This document shows, one piece after another, positions 35,226-43,916 of a DNA stretch of 64,000 nucleotides. Positions within the stretch are counted from its first letter, which is position 1. The number at the start of each line of letters is the position of its first letter. The position numbers and the translations under genes are program-made. Location: contig JARLGX010000023.1 in NCBI GenBank assembly GCA_031292575.1, positions 20,339-84,338 on the forward strand. Direction: 5' to 3'. This DNA is from Paludibacter sp. (GTDB lineage Bacteria > Bacteroidota > Bacteroidia > Bacteroidales > Paludibacteraceae). The notes under the pieces were generated by a model, which was not told the origin of the DNA, ran no database searches, and worked only from the letters and a program-made list of their open reading frames with translations.

Positions 35226-36554
35226 ATGCACCTGAAAGTTGAAACATATATTCAAAAACACCAATTATTGATTCCCGATAAGCCGGTGATTGTTGGTGTA
35301 AGCGGTGGAACTGATTCTGTTGTTTTGCTTCATATACTGAAATCGCTTGGATATGATTGTGTGATAGCACATTGCAATTTTCACCTGAGAATGGAAGAGT
35401 CCGACAGAGATGAGTTGTTTGTTCGCAATTTGGCTCTTGAGTATAAATTACCCTATTATATCATTGATTTTGATACTTCTAAACACGCTTCAGAACACAA
35501 AATTTCCATAGAAATGGCTGCCAGGGATTTACGCTATGCGTGGTTCAATGAATTACTGATAAAACTTAACGCACAAGCCATCGCTGTGGCACATCATGCC
35601 GACGATAGCATTGAAACCCTGTTGATGAATTTAGTTCGTGGTACAGGTTTTAAAGGTCTTACTGGAATTCAACCACGAAACCAGTATATCGTGCGTCCAC
35701 TACTTTGTCTTACACGCTTGGAAATTGAAACTTACCTGATTCGAAATGATTTGGAACACATTGAAGATTCTACAAATGCTTCCATGGAATATCAGCGTAA
35801 TAAGTTCAGAAACGAGATTTTGCCTTTGCTCGAAGAAATAAATCCTTCCGTACGACAAACTTTATACGATTCACTGAACCGTTTTGAAGGGAGTATGCAA
35901 ATTTATCAACAGGCAATTGACCGAATCAGGAATGAAGTTGTAACGTTTGAATTGGGGATTTTAAAACTTAACATTGAATTAATTAAAAATCAGGTTCATA
36001 TCCCTACAATTATGTTTGAGTTGTTGCATCCTTATGGATTTAACTCATCAGTGATTGAACAGATTACCGAACAACTTAATGCTGAATCCGGTAAAATATT
36101 CTATTCGGATACCCACCAATTACTAAAAGACAGAAAATATCTTATTGTCAGCAAAATAGATGAAAATGCAGATACTGAATTTGAAATACAAGAATCTGAG
36201 ACCTCCATCACTTTCCCATTTAAAATGAAAATTTCCAAGATGAATGTAACTTCTGCATTTAAAGTATCAAAAGATAAAAATCGTGTACACATTGATGCCT
36301 CCAAGCTTACATTTCCCCTCCTATTGCGTCGTTGGCACGAGGGGGATACTTTTTATCCGTTTGGTATGACGAAACAAAAGAAAGTTAGCAATTATTTTAT
36401 TGATAATAAGATAAGTATATTTGAAAAAAAACAAAGCTGGCTGCTGACTTCGGGCAATGACATTGTATGGATTGTGGGACAGCGGACAGATAACCGATTT
36501 AGAATTACCGATAAAACGACTGAAGTATTGGAATTTACAATTGAAAATCTATAA
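35226..36554 (+). CDS. tilS: tRNA(Ile)-lysidine synthetase TilS
   Basis: Converts C34 of the CAU-anticodon tRNA-Ile to lysidine so that it reads AUA. 442 aa with the N-type ATP pyrophosphatase domain, the linker and the C-terminal domain. Seen: PP-loop VGVSGGTDSVVLLH (Ser26-Ser31 core), AHCNFHLRMEESDRDE, AHHADDSIETLLMNLVRGTG (about 118-136) and, at the end, LLRRWHEGDTFYPFGMTKQKKVSNYFID of the C-terminal tRNA-binding domain. Essential in most bacteria. A 190-base gap with nothing supportable separates it from the next gene. Confidence 0.95.
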   Translation: MHLKVETYIQKHQLLIPDKPVIVGVSGGTDSVVLLHILKSLGYDCVIAHCNFHLRMEESDRDELFVRNLALEYKLPYYIIDFDTSKHASEHKISIEMAARDLRYAWFNELLIKLNAQAIAVAHHADDSIETLLMNLVRGTGFKGLTGIQPRNQYIVRPLLCLTRLEIETYLIRNDLEHIEDSTNASMEYQRNKFRNEILPLLEEINPSVRQTLYDSLNRFEGSMQIYQQAIDRIRNEVVTFELGILKLNIELIKNQVHIPTIMFELLHPYGFNSSVIEQITEQLNAESGKIFYSDTHQLLKDRKYLIVSKIDENADTEFEIQESETSITFPFKMKISKMNVTSAFKVSKDKNRVHIDASKLTFPLLLRRWHEGDTFYPFGMTKQKKVSNYFIDNKISIFEKKQSWLLTSGNDIVWIVGQRTDNRFRITDKTTEVLEFTIENL

Positions 36555-36746
36555 AATTTAATTTGTATAGGAAACCATTTTTAAAGATTAAACTATACAT
36601 GAACCATCTACAATTTTAAATAGTCTTCAAAAACTTTTCTTCCAAATTGAAATAAATAAATGAACAAAGAATTAAATTTTCTTGTTTAGTGGGTTAAAAT
36701 CCTAAATGCACAATCCATATACATTTAATTTCAAATTAAACATAGC

Positions 36747-37406
36747 GTGACAGTAAAACGCGTACTATTTAAAGAAGAAGTACTTTCCGTCAAATCAATT
36801 GCCAATGAGGTATTTGTGCTCTCATTTGCACGTGATTTTGAATTTCGGTCAGGTCAGGTTATCTCGCTCGATTTGGTAGCCGATGGTCAGCCAAGGTTAT
36901 ATAGCATAGCCAGTGGTGAAAAAGATAATGAAATTGAAATTCTTTTCGATGAAAAACCAGATGGAAGGCTTACTCCTTTACTTTCAGTGCTCAAACCCGG
37001 CGATACGATTTTTGTTTCGGAACCCTTTGGCACTTTTCAATGTGATAAACAAGAAGCAATGTGGATCGCTGCCGGAACCGGTGTAGCACCTTTTGTGTCA
37101 ATGTTACGCTCCGGATTGGGTCAAAATAAGACGTTGATACATGGAGCTCGCTGGGATGAAAACTTCTATTTTTCGCAAAAGATAGAAAACATGCTACATG
37201 ATAAGTATATTCGTTGTTGTTCACAACAGGAAGATACAGCTTACTTTCGGGGACGACTTACCGAATGGCTTGACAGTCAGACTAAATTATCCATTGACAT
37301 TCAATATTACCTGTGCGGAAGTGCTGAAATGGTTGTTCAGGTAAGGGATATTTTAATCAAAAAAGGCATACCATTCCAGAATATTATTTCTGAAACTTAT
37401 TTTTGA
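36747..37406 (+). CDS. Ferredoxin/flavodoxin-NADP reductase-like flavoprotein
   Basis: 219 aa. FNR fold: FAD-binding RLYSIAS motif (RxYS, about 50-56), EPFGTF, the nucleotide-binding WIAAGTGVAPFVSML (about 98-112), LIHGARWDENFYF, and the terminal YLCGSAEMVVQVRDIL then ISETYF with an aromatic last residue, as in ferredoxin-NADP reductases. Start is GTG at 36747. It precedes rlmN by 21 bases and may be co-transcribed; RlmN needs a flavodoxin/ferredoxin electron supply for its radical SAM reaction, so a functional link is possible (inference). Confidence 0.85.
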   Translation: MTVKRVLFKEEVLSVKSIANEVFVLSFARDFEFRSGQVISLDLVADGQPRLYSIASGEKDNEIEILFDEKPDGRLTPLLSVLKPGDTIFVSEPFGTFQCDKQEAMWIAAGTGVAPFVSMLRSGLGQNKTLIHGARWDENFYFSQKIENMLHDKYIRCCSQQEDTAYFRGRLTEWLDSQTKLSIDIQYYLCGSAEMVVQVRDILIKKGIPFQNIISETYF

Positions 37407-37427
37407 AAAATAACATTCGATTTTAAA

Positions 37428-38468
37428 ATGAAAATCAATCTTTTCGGGTTAACGCTGAATCAATTAAAGAAGCAAGTTCTTTCGCTTGGTTTGCCTGCTT
37501 TTACTGCCACCCAACTTGCCGATTGGATGTACAAAAAGCAGGTAACTTCGCTTGATTCAATGACTAACCTTTCGAAACAGGTTCGTGAAAAGTTAGAGAC
37601 AAATTACTGCATTGAGCTTATACCTTCTTCCAAAGTTCAAACTTCAACCGATGGTACAAAAAAGTACCTCTATCCAACGCAAATACAGAAGTTTATAGAA
37701 GCTGCTTATATTCCCGATGCTGCTCGGGCTACCTTATGTGTATCCACACAAATCGGGTGTAAAATGGGTTGCTTATTTTGCATGACCGGAAAGCAGGGAT
37801 TTCAGGGAAATTTATCTTCAGGCGAAATATTGAATCAGATACAATCATTACCCGAATTTGAGAAGCTCACTAATATTGTTTACATGGGTATGGGTGAACC
37901 TATGGATAATGTAGAAGCTGTGTTGGAAAGTATTGAAATAATGACTTCAACATGGGGATATGGCTGGAGTCCGAAACGTATAACTGTTTCTACCATTGGC
38001 ATTATTCCGGCTATGATTACTTTTTTGGAAAGAACCCAGGCACATTTAGCGGTAAGTCTTCATTCGCCTTTCGACAATGAACGACGCGAAATTATGCCCA
38101 TCCAAAGTGTCTATCCGATTTCCGGGGTTATAAATGAGATTCGTCGTTGGGAGTTAGGTCGACAGCGCCGGATTTCTTTTGAATACATTATGTTTAAAGG
38201 TGTGAACGACACTGCCCGGCATGCCAATGAACTCGTGCGCTTACTTAACGGTATTAAATGCCGGATAAATCTGATTCGATTTCATCCAATTCCCGATACG
38301 CCACTTGAAGGTACAGCACTTGAAGGCATCGTTGAGTTCCAAAACAGACTTAAGGCAAAAGGACTGACTGTAACTATACGAGCATCACGAGGTGAAGATA
38401 TATTTGCTGCATGTGGATTACTTTCAACAAAAGAATTGATTAAAATACAAAATAATACTGAGTTTTAA
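37428..38468 (+). CDS. rlmN: Dual-specificity 23S rRNA/tRNA adenine-C2 methyltransferase RlmN
   Basis: Radical SAM enzyme that methylates A2503 of 23S rRNA and A37 of some tRNAs. 346 aa. Seen: CKMGCLFCMTGKQGF with cluster cysteines Cys111, Cys115 and Cys118; YMGMGEPMDN (GEP SAM motif); LAVSLHSPFDNER; RFHPIPDTPLEG; and ASRGEDIFAACG carrying the second catalytic cysteine near 332. Length and motif order are normal. Confidence 0.95.
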   Translation: MKINLFGLTLNQLKKQVLSLGLPAFTATQLADWMYKKQVTSLDSMTNLSKQVREKLETNYCIELIPSSKVQTSTDGTKKYLYPTQIQKFIEAAYIPDAARATLCVSTQIGCKMGCLFCMTGKQGFQGNLSSGEILNQIQSLPEFEKLTNIVYMGMGEPMDNVEAVLESIEIMTSTWGYGWSPKRITVSTIGIIPAMITFLERTQAHLAVSLHSPFDNERREIMPIQSVYPISGVINEIRRWELGRQRRISFEYIMFKGVNDTARHANELVRLLNGIKCRINLIRFHPIPDTPLEGTALEGIVEFQNRLKAKGLTVTIRASRGEDIFAACGLLSTKELIKIQNNTEF

Positions 38469-38551
38469 ATTCTTCTTTTTAATATATTGCTGTATTACAA
38501 CGTAATCTTTATTATTTATACAATATTAATCTAACAATAAAGCCTCAAAAC

Positions 38552-38582
38552 TTTGTGTAATCAAAATATAGTCGTAAATTTG
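38552..38582 (+). promoter_or_regulatory. rho promoter
   Basis: TTTG (38552-38555), 19-base spacer, TAAATTTG (38575-38582): exact consensus. The leader to the rho ATG would be about 115 bases and CA-rich, which could allow Rho-dependent autoregulation (inference). Confidence 0.8.
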
Positions 38583-38706
38583 CAACGTTTTCAAATCAAC
38601 AAAGCAGTCCTGCTTTTGTAAATACAATCAAAAACAACTTAACATTCACAACACTAACGTTTTTTCCTGAAAGGAAAATCTCACCAAAACGTTTATTCAT
38701 CACTTT

Positions 38707-40611
38707 ATGAGTAATTACACTATTCTGCAATTAAATGCGAAAGAACTGTCCGAATTGAAGGACATCGCAACCGAATTAGGACTCAAAGTTTCTAATTCTG
38801 CTAAAAAAGAAACACTCGTTTATGACATCCTTGACCAACAAGCAGTTGTAAACGCGCAAAGAAAAACAATTTCAAATGAAAATCAGGAGATTGACCGCAA
38901 AAAACGCCTGAGAGTTCCAATTAAAAAAACTGCCGAGCAAAAATTACTTGCAAATCAGCAAAGTACAATTAAACCTATTGAAAATCAGGTTAAAAATTTA
39001 ACAACAGTTAATGAACCTCCTGAAACAAATCCGATTATTACAAAACAAACGGAACCTGAAGCAACAACTAAAAAAGTTGTTGAACAAGCAACTCAGGAAA
39101 CCAAACCCGCAAAAAAGACTAACAAACCCAAACAACACAAGCCTGTTGCAAAACCTACGTTAGTTAAGTCGGTAGTTGAGGTTAGCGAAAAACCGGAAAT
39201 AAAAGAAACTGAAACTATAACTGTAACACCACCGACACCACCAACGAAGGTTTTTGTTTTAGAGGACAGAAATGAAAGTGACTCAAACGGAGATGAAACT
39301 TTATTTGTATCCGAGGAAGTTATTACCGAATTAGCAGAGGAAACCAATGGAGAAGTAAAAATAATTCAGGAAACGCCTGAAATTAAACATGTAAGACAAA
39401 ACATAAATCCAACTAACGGAAACAACGGAAATTTAAATAATAATCGGAACAAGTTTAATCAACGTCCTGATAAAGGCGAAAAACAATTCGATTTTGATGG
39501 AATTCTTGAAGGAACCGGAACATTGGAAATGATGGCCGATGGATATGGCTTCCTTCGTTCTGCCGATTATAATTATTTAGCTTCACCCGATGATATCTAC
39601 GTTTCTCAGTCGCAAATAAAACTTTTCGGACTAAAAACCGGCGATACTGTTACCGGAGCAATTCGTCCTCCAAAAGAAGGTGAAAAATATTTCCCACTTA
39701 TTAAAGTCGGAAAAATAAACGGCCGTTCACCCGAATATGTTCGTGACCGTGTGCCTTTTGAACACCTCACTCCGCTCTTCCCCGACACAAAATTTAATTT
39801 GTGCAGTGGAAAAAACGATACCCTGTCAACCCGTATTGTCGATTTATTTTGCCCTATTGGCAAAGGTCAGCGCGGATTAATTGTGGCGCAACCTAAAACG
39901 GGTAAAACTGTATTGCTAAAAGACATAGCCAACGCCATTGCTGCCAATCACCCCGAAGTGTATATGATTGTATTGCTGATTGATGAACGTCCTGAGGAAG
40001 TAACCGATATGGCTCGCAGCGTGCGTGCCGAAGTTGTTTCGTCAACCTTTGATGAACCGGCAGAACGACATGTAAAAGTTGCAAGCATGGTTCATGAAAA
40101 AGCAAAGCGCATGGTTGAATGTGGTCAGGATGTAGTTATTTTACTGGATTCAATTACCCGCTTAGCTCGCGCTTACAATACCGTTTCGCCTGCTTCTGGC
40201 AAAATACTTTCGGGTGGTGTGGATGCAAATGCGCTACACAAACCAAAACGTTTTTTCGGTGCTGCCCGTAACATTGAAAATGGTGGTAGTTTAACGATTA
40301 TTGCAACTGCTTTAACCGAAACCGGTTCAAAAATGGATGAAGTAATTTTTGAAGAGTTCAAAGGAACAGGTAACATGGAGCTTCAGCTCGACCGTAAATT
40401 GTCGAACAAACGAGTTTTCCCTGCCGTTGATATTATGGCTTCAAGCACTCGTCGTGACGATTTACTCCTCGATCAGGATACATTAAACCGCATGTGGATT
40501 CTTCGTCGTCATTTGGCCGATATGAATTCTATGGAAGCCATGGAATTTCTGAAAGATCGTATGGAACGAACTGAGAACAACGATGAGTTTTTGGTTTCTA
40601 TGAATAGCTAA
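38707..40611 (+). CDS. rho: Transcription termination factor Rho
   Basis: Hexameric RNA helicase that ends transcripts. 634 aa, longer than the roughly 420 aa of E. coli because of an N-terminal insertion. Seen: Rho_N helical domain (1-45, [20 protein letters not shown]), then a low-complexity Lys/Pro/Thr/Glu-rich region of about 200 residues, an Asn-rich link ([15 protein letters not shown]), the cold-shock RNA-binding domain (about 260-335, DGYGFLRS), and the RecA-type ATPase with Walker [13 protein letters not shown] near 395-405, [13 protein letters not shown] and the Q-loop/R-loop [18 protein letters not shown]. Long insertions are common in Bacteroidota Rho. Followed by a strong intrinsic terminator. 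Confidence 0.96.
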   Translation: MSNYTILQLNAKELSELKDIATELGLKVSNSAKKETLVYDILDQQAVVNAQRKTISNENQEIDRKKRLRVPIKKTAEQKLLANQQSTIKPIENQVKNLTTVNEPPETNPIITKQTEPEATTKKVVEQATQETKPAKKTNKPKQHKPVAKPTLVKSVVEVSEKPEIKETETITVTPPTPPTKVFVLEDRNESDSNGDETLFVSEEVITELAEETNGEVKIIQETPEIKHVRQNINPTNGNNGNLNNNRNKFNQRPDKGEKQFDFDGILEGTGTLEMMADGYGFLRSADYNYLASPDDIYVSQSQIKLFGLKTGDTVTGAIRPPKEGEKYFPLIKVGKINGRSPEYVRDRVPFEHLTPLFPDTKFNLCSGKNDTLSTRIVDLFCPIGKGQRGLIVAQPKTGKTVLLKDIANAIAANHPEVYMIVLLIDERPEEVTDMARSVRAEVVSSTFDEPAERHVKVASMVHEKAKRMVECGQDVVILLDSITRLARAYNTVSPASGKILSGGVDANALHKPKRFFGAARNIENGGSLTIIATALTETGSKMDEVIFEEFKGTGNMELQLDRKLSNKRVFPAVDIMASSTRRDDLLLDQDTLNRMWILRRHLADMNSMEAMEFLKDRMERTENNDEFLVSMNS

Positions 40612-40637
40612 ACTTTTTTAAAGAGAATAATTTTATG

Positions 40638-40672
40638 GAATCGTCTGAGAAATTGGACGATTCTTTTCTTTT
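40638..40672 (+). terminator. Terminator after rho
   Basis: GAATCGTC (40638-40645) pairs with GACGATTC (40656-40663), then a T-rich run. Confidence 0.85.
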
Positions 40673-40741
40673 TATAAGTGATGCATTTTAAAAATTTACA
40701 AACAAATTCAATTGAATTAATCATATATAAAAAATTAGCTT

Positions 40742-40749
40742 TATATTTG
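40742..40749 (+). promoter_or_regulatory. -7 box for the BIG2 lipoprotein gene
   Basis: TATATTTG 33 bases before the ATG. Confidence 0.55.
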
Positions 40750-40781
40750 TTTCTTTTAAAAGACATTAAAACCCACAAATA

Positions 40782-41657
40782 ATGAAAAAGAACATTGGAT
40801 ATTGTTCGTTTATAACGTTGATTTTTTTGCTGTTACTCACCTCATGCGGAAAAAACGAAGTTACTAATATCACTTTAAACTTAACATCTGCCACATTCAC
40901 TGTTGGTCAAATCGACACTTTAGTTTCTAAACTAACTGCCACTGGCGATTTAACTAAAAATCCGGTAACCTGGAAAACTAGCAATTCAGCGGTTGCAACA
41001 GTTACAAATGGAGTTGTAACAGCACTCAAAACCGGTGAAACAACTATAACTGTTCAAGCTGGAGGTAAATCTGCCACTTGCGCTATAACTGTAGTTGACC
41101 AAATTAGTCCGGCGCTAACTCAAGGAATTTTAGCTTATTACGGTGATATTTATGGAACTACTACCGATTCATTATACAATTTACAATCCAATAATTTTGT
41201 ATTGTATTTGGCAAATAGCAATGTGGATTTAAATAACTATCTTTCTGGAACCGCTGATAGATTAATGTTAGAAATTAACACTGACACTACCTATGTTGAT
41301 AGTATTCCATCTGGAACTTATGATATGATGACAGGTCTTGTCCAAAATCAGTTAATACCTTACTCAATTGTGCCTGCTTATAAATATGCCGGAAATCCTT
41401 GGGGAACATGGTATTTTGGATATAGCAGTAACCCTATTGGGTATGGAAATATCGTAGTAAAGAGATCAAATGACTTTTATAATATACAATACAATTTGAT
41501 TGATTATTATGGAAATACAATTACCGGAACATTTAATGGTGCATTAATTTATTATAATGGCACTACAACTCAATCCGGTTCTCCTGCTTTTAAGAACACC
41601 ACAAAGAACTTTGAATTATTCAAAACAACTAAGAGTTTTAAAATTAAACGGAAATAG
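40782..41657 (+). CDS. Lipoprotein with a BIG2 (bacterial Ig-like) domain
   Basis: 291 aa. Lipoprotein signal with lipobox LLTSC, Cys22 being the lipidated residue. BIG2 domain at about 30-107 with the typical VTWKTSNSAVATVTNGVVTALKTG pattern split over residues 68-90. The C-terminal 170 residues are beta-rich and aromatic and resemble no family I know. Surface or periplasmic binding role is likely, ligand unknown. Single gene between its own promoter box and terminator. Confidence 0.85.
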   Translation: MKKNIGYCSFITLIFLLLLTSCGKNEVTNITLNLTSATFTVGQIDTLVSKLTATGDLTKNPVTWKTSNSAVATVTNGVVTALKTGETTITVQAGGKSATCAITVVDQISPALTQGILAYYGDIYGTTTDSLYNLQSNNFVLYLANSNVDLNNYLSGTADRLMLEINTDTTYVDSIPSGTYDMMTGLVQNQLIPYSIVPAYKYAGNPWGTWYFGYSSNPIGYGNIVVKRSNDFYNIQYNLIDYYGNTITGTFNGALIYYNGTTTQSGSPAFKNTTKNFELFKTTKSFKIKRK

Positions 41658-41686
41658 TTCTTTTTAAATTTATTGGAAAATCTTTC

Positions 41687-41716
41687 AAGGCATTCTATAA
41701 CTCGAATGCCTTTTTT
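41687..41716 (+). terminator. Terminator after the BIG2 lipoprotein gene
   Basis: AAGGCATTC pairs with GAATGCCTT, followed by TTTTTT. Confidence 0.85.
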
Positions 41717-41771
41717 CTGCACAAAAACGAGCAAATCATGCAGTTTTTTATCTGTTTTGGGAAAAAAGTAC

Positions 41772-41779
41772 TATCTTTG
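41772..41779 (+). promoter_or_regulatory. -7 box for fabG
   Basis: TATCTTTG 45 bases before the fabG ATG. Confidence 0.6.
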
Positions 41780-41823
41780 CCCCCGAAATTTTTAAAAATC
41801 ATTTCAAAACTAAAGAATATCCT

Positions 41824-42570
41824 ATGAAATTATTAGATGGAAAAACAGCTATCGTAACTGGTGCTGCTCGTGGTATTGGAAAAGCAATTGCCCTGAAATT
41901 GGCAAGCGAAGGTGCTAATATTGCATTCACCGATTTGAATATCGACGAAAATGCCCTGAATACTCAAAAAGAAATTGAAGCGTTAGGCGTTAAAGCCAAA
42001 GGATATGCATCGAATGCAGCCAATTTTGACGAAACTCACACGGTGGTTGACGAAATTTTAAAAGAATTTGGTCGTATTGATGTGTTGGTTAACAATGCCG
42101 GAATTACAAAAGACGGTTTGATGATGCGCATGAGCGAAGGTCAATGGGATGCTGTTATCAACGTAAATTTGAAATCAGCCTTTAACTTTATTCACGCTGT
42201 TACTCCCATTATGATGAAACAAAAAACCGGAAGTATCATTAATATGAGCTCGGTGGTGGGTGTTTCGGGTAATGCCGGACAATCAAATTATTCAGCTTCA
42301 AAAGCAGGAATGATCGGGTTAGCTAAATCTGTTGCCAAAGAATTGGGCTCACGTGGAATTCGTGCTAATGCCATTGCACCGGGCTTTATCGAAACTGAAA
42401 TGACTCATGCGTTAACTGACGAACAACGTGCAAAATGGGCCGAAGCAATTCCATTGCGCCGTGGCGGAAGTCCCGATGAAGTAGCTAAAGTAACGCTTTT
42501 CCTCGCTTCCGATTTATCAAGCTATGTGAGTGGACAAGTTATCAATGTTTGCGGTGGAATGAATACCTAA
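41824..42570 (+). CDS. fabG: 3-oxoacyl-[acyl-carrier-protein] reductase FabG
   Basis: NADPH-dependent reduction step of fatty acid elongation, cytosolic. 248 aa SDR. Seen: TGAARGIGKAIA (12-23, cofactor), NNAGIT (about 90-95), the catalytic Ser near MSSVVGVSGN, YSASKAG with Tyr/Lys (about 155-161), and the FabG end YVSGQVINVCGGMNT. A decayed second copy of exactly this 3' end lies 1.13 kb downstream beyond the RAYT gene. Confidence 0.95.
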   Translation: MKLLDGKTAIVTGAARGIGKAIALKLASEGANIAFTDLNIDENALNTQKEIEALGVKAKGYASNAANFDETHTVVDEILKEFGRIDVLVNNAGITKDGLMMRMSEGQWDAVINVNLKSAFNFIHAVTPIMMKQKTGSIINMSSVVGVSGNAGQSNYSASKAGMIGLAKSVAKELGSRGIRANAIAPGFIETEMTHALTDEQRAKWAEAIPLRRGGSPDEVAKVTLFLASDLSSYVSGQVINVCGGMNT

Positions 42571-42603
42571 TATCCCTAAATCCTCTAAAAGGAACTAAAA
42601 TAT

Positions 42604-42635
42604 AAAAACACTTCGGAGAAATTCGAAGTGTTTTT
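42604..42635. terminator. fabG terminator
   Basis: AAAAACACTTCG pairs with TCGAAGTGTTTTT around GAGAAAT; convergent with the RAYT gene. Its core CTTCGGAGAAATTCG recurs inverted at 43810-43824. Confidence 0.85.
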
Positions 42636-42642
42636 GTTTTAA

Positions 42643-43461
42643 TTACTGCTCTTGGTTATACAAATCATTGGTCCAGTTTGCAGGATTCTCATAAATATAA
42701 TAGGCAATTCGTCTAAATTCAGCATCATCACGTATCACACGATCATAAAAACGCTCCTGCCAAATAAAATGAGGCTGAATTTTATGCGTCTCAATAGTTA
42801 CAGCCGATTTAAAACCACGCAGAATAGATGCCAGATTTTTTGACTGAGGTCCAAAATGATTGGCAGGTAGGTTTTGTTCTATCATGATATCTATATCATT
42901 ATTCGTAGAGACGCCATGCTTGGCGTCTCTATTAACACCAATTGCATCCCTATTATCATCGTTATTTGTAGAGACGCAATGCATTGCGTCTCTACAATTA
43001 TCGTCATGCATTGCGTCTCTACAATTATCGTCATGCATTGCGTCTCTACAATTATCGTCATGCATTGCGTCTCTACAATTATCGTCATGCATTACGTCTC
43101 TACAATTATCGTCATGCATTATGTCTCTACAATTATCGTCATGCATTACGTCTCTATCAGAATTTGCGGAATTATATTCATTTTGCCCGATAACGATAAT
43201 TCCATGAATATGATTTGGCATAATCTGTAAAATTTCCATATCCAGATTCATATCAGGTCGTAATGACGGTGATTTCAACCATTCATGTTCAACAATTTTG
43301 CCAATTTCCGACAATTGCATTTCACCTTCCACCACTTTTCCGAAAAAATGCAATCGATTTTTTGTACATATCGTAACAAAATATGCGCCCTCGTCAGCAT
43401 AGTTCCAATCACGCCATCGTGCCGACGGAATCCGGTATTTATTTTGAAATTTATTGGTCAT
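42643..43461 (-). CDS. REP-associated tyrosine transposase-like protein (RAYT) with internal repeat expansion
   Basis: Y1/HUH single-stranded DNA endonuclease family related to IS200/IS605 TnpA, thought to mobilise REP palindromes. 272 aa, longer than the usual 180-200. Seen: N-terminal SARWRDWNYADEGAYFVTICTKNR, the HUH motif MPNHIHGIIVI (about 81-91), and the C-terminal half with SKNLASILRGFKSAVT and FIWQERFYDRVIRD carrying the candidate catalytic Tyr. Between them (about 100-190) the protein is a tandem 9-residue repeat (DDNCRDAMH variants) coded by REP palindromes inserted in frame. Whether it is still active is unclear, because the insertion sits between HUH and tyrosine helices. Confidence 0.88.
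   Translation of the reverse strand: MTNKFQNKYRIPSARWRDWNYADEGAYFVTICTKNRLHFFGKVVEGEMQLSEIGKIVEHEWLKSPSLRPDMNLDMEILQIMPNHIHGIIVIGQNEYNSANSDRDVMHDDNCRDIMHDDNCRDVMHDDNCRDAMHDDNCRDAMHDDNCRDAMHDDNCRDAMHCVSTNNDDNRDAIGVNRDAKHGVSTNNDIDIMIEQNLPANHFGPQSKNLASILRGFKSAVTIETHKIQPHFIWQERFYDRVIRDDAEFRRIAYYIYENPANWTNDLYNQEQ
42908..43156. repeat. REP palindromes and 27-bp tandem repeat inside the RAYT gene
   Basis: A first imperfect palindrome (about 42910-42937, GTAGAGACGCC... type) and a perfect 28-base palindrome (42968-42995, GTAGAGACGCAAT and its complement) precede six full 27-bp units (starts 42979, 43006, 43033, 43060, 43087, 43114) and a partial seventh (43141-43156). Units 5-7 carry single substitutions in GCGTC. 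Confidence 0.9.
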
Positions 43462-43507
43462 ACGCTGTTTGATTAATTTTCCTGTCGTCTCGATATATTT
43501 TTATATC

Positions 43508-43606
43508 AGACGCAAAACATTGCGTCTCTACATTCTATTGTATTAGACACAAAACATTGCGTCTTTACATTTTATTATATCAGACACAAAACATTGCGTC
43601 TCTACA
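43508..43606. repeat. Three 37-bp REP units upstream of the RAYT gene
   Basis: AGAC(G/A)CAAAACATTGCGTCT begins at 43508, 43545 and 43582, exactly 37 bases apart. Same GCGTCTCTAC core as the repeats inside the gene. Confidence 0.88.
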
Positions 43607-43698
43607 AATAAACATGGGATTCATCATGTTGTAAATGCAAAAATAATATATTAGATGAAATAATTGTTGATTTATTGTGAAATTTGCCCACCAGATAC

Positions 43699-43776
43699 AA
43701 CGCTTTTCTTGTTTTAGACTTGTCGATCTATGTTAGTAGTCAGGTAATCAATGTTTGCGGTGGAATGAACACATAA
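43699..43776 (+). pseudogene. Decayed 3' end of a second fabG
   Basis: The last 18 codons read LSIYVSSQVINVCGGMNT plus stop, against LSSYVSGQVINVCGGMNT in the intact fabG, with many third-position differences. Upstream similarity continues to ACGCTTTTC, with one missing base that breaks the frame and gives a TAG. A terminator follows. No start or catalytic part remains. Confidence 0.85.
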
Positions 43777-43797
43777 ACCCACAAAATAAAACTAAAT

Positions 43798-43832
43798 AAA
43801 AAAACGCATCGAATTTCTCCGAAGCGTTTTCT
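43798..43832 (+). terminator. Terminator of the fabG remnant
   Basis: AAAACGC...GCGTTTT stem; the core 43810-43824 is the reverse complement of 42611-42625 in the fabG terminator. Confidence 0.7.
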
Positions 43833-43916
43833 TTCTAACTATTCTCTTTTCAACGAGTCGCATAGCGACGACCGATTTGCATTGTGCAGGGTTTTAACCC
43901 TATGCAATTTATTCTA

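Noticed and set aside
42979..43156. Possible CRISPR array
   Set aside because: Units are directly adjacent with no variable spacers, are derived from a palindrome, and there is no cas gene.
42860..43230. Long open frames in five frames across the REP repeats, with repeated peptides
   Set aside because: A stop-free 27-bp tandem palindrome opens all frames. Only the RAYT frame continues into conserved domains on both sides.
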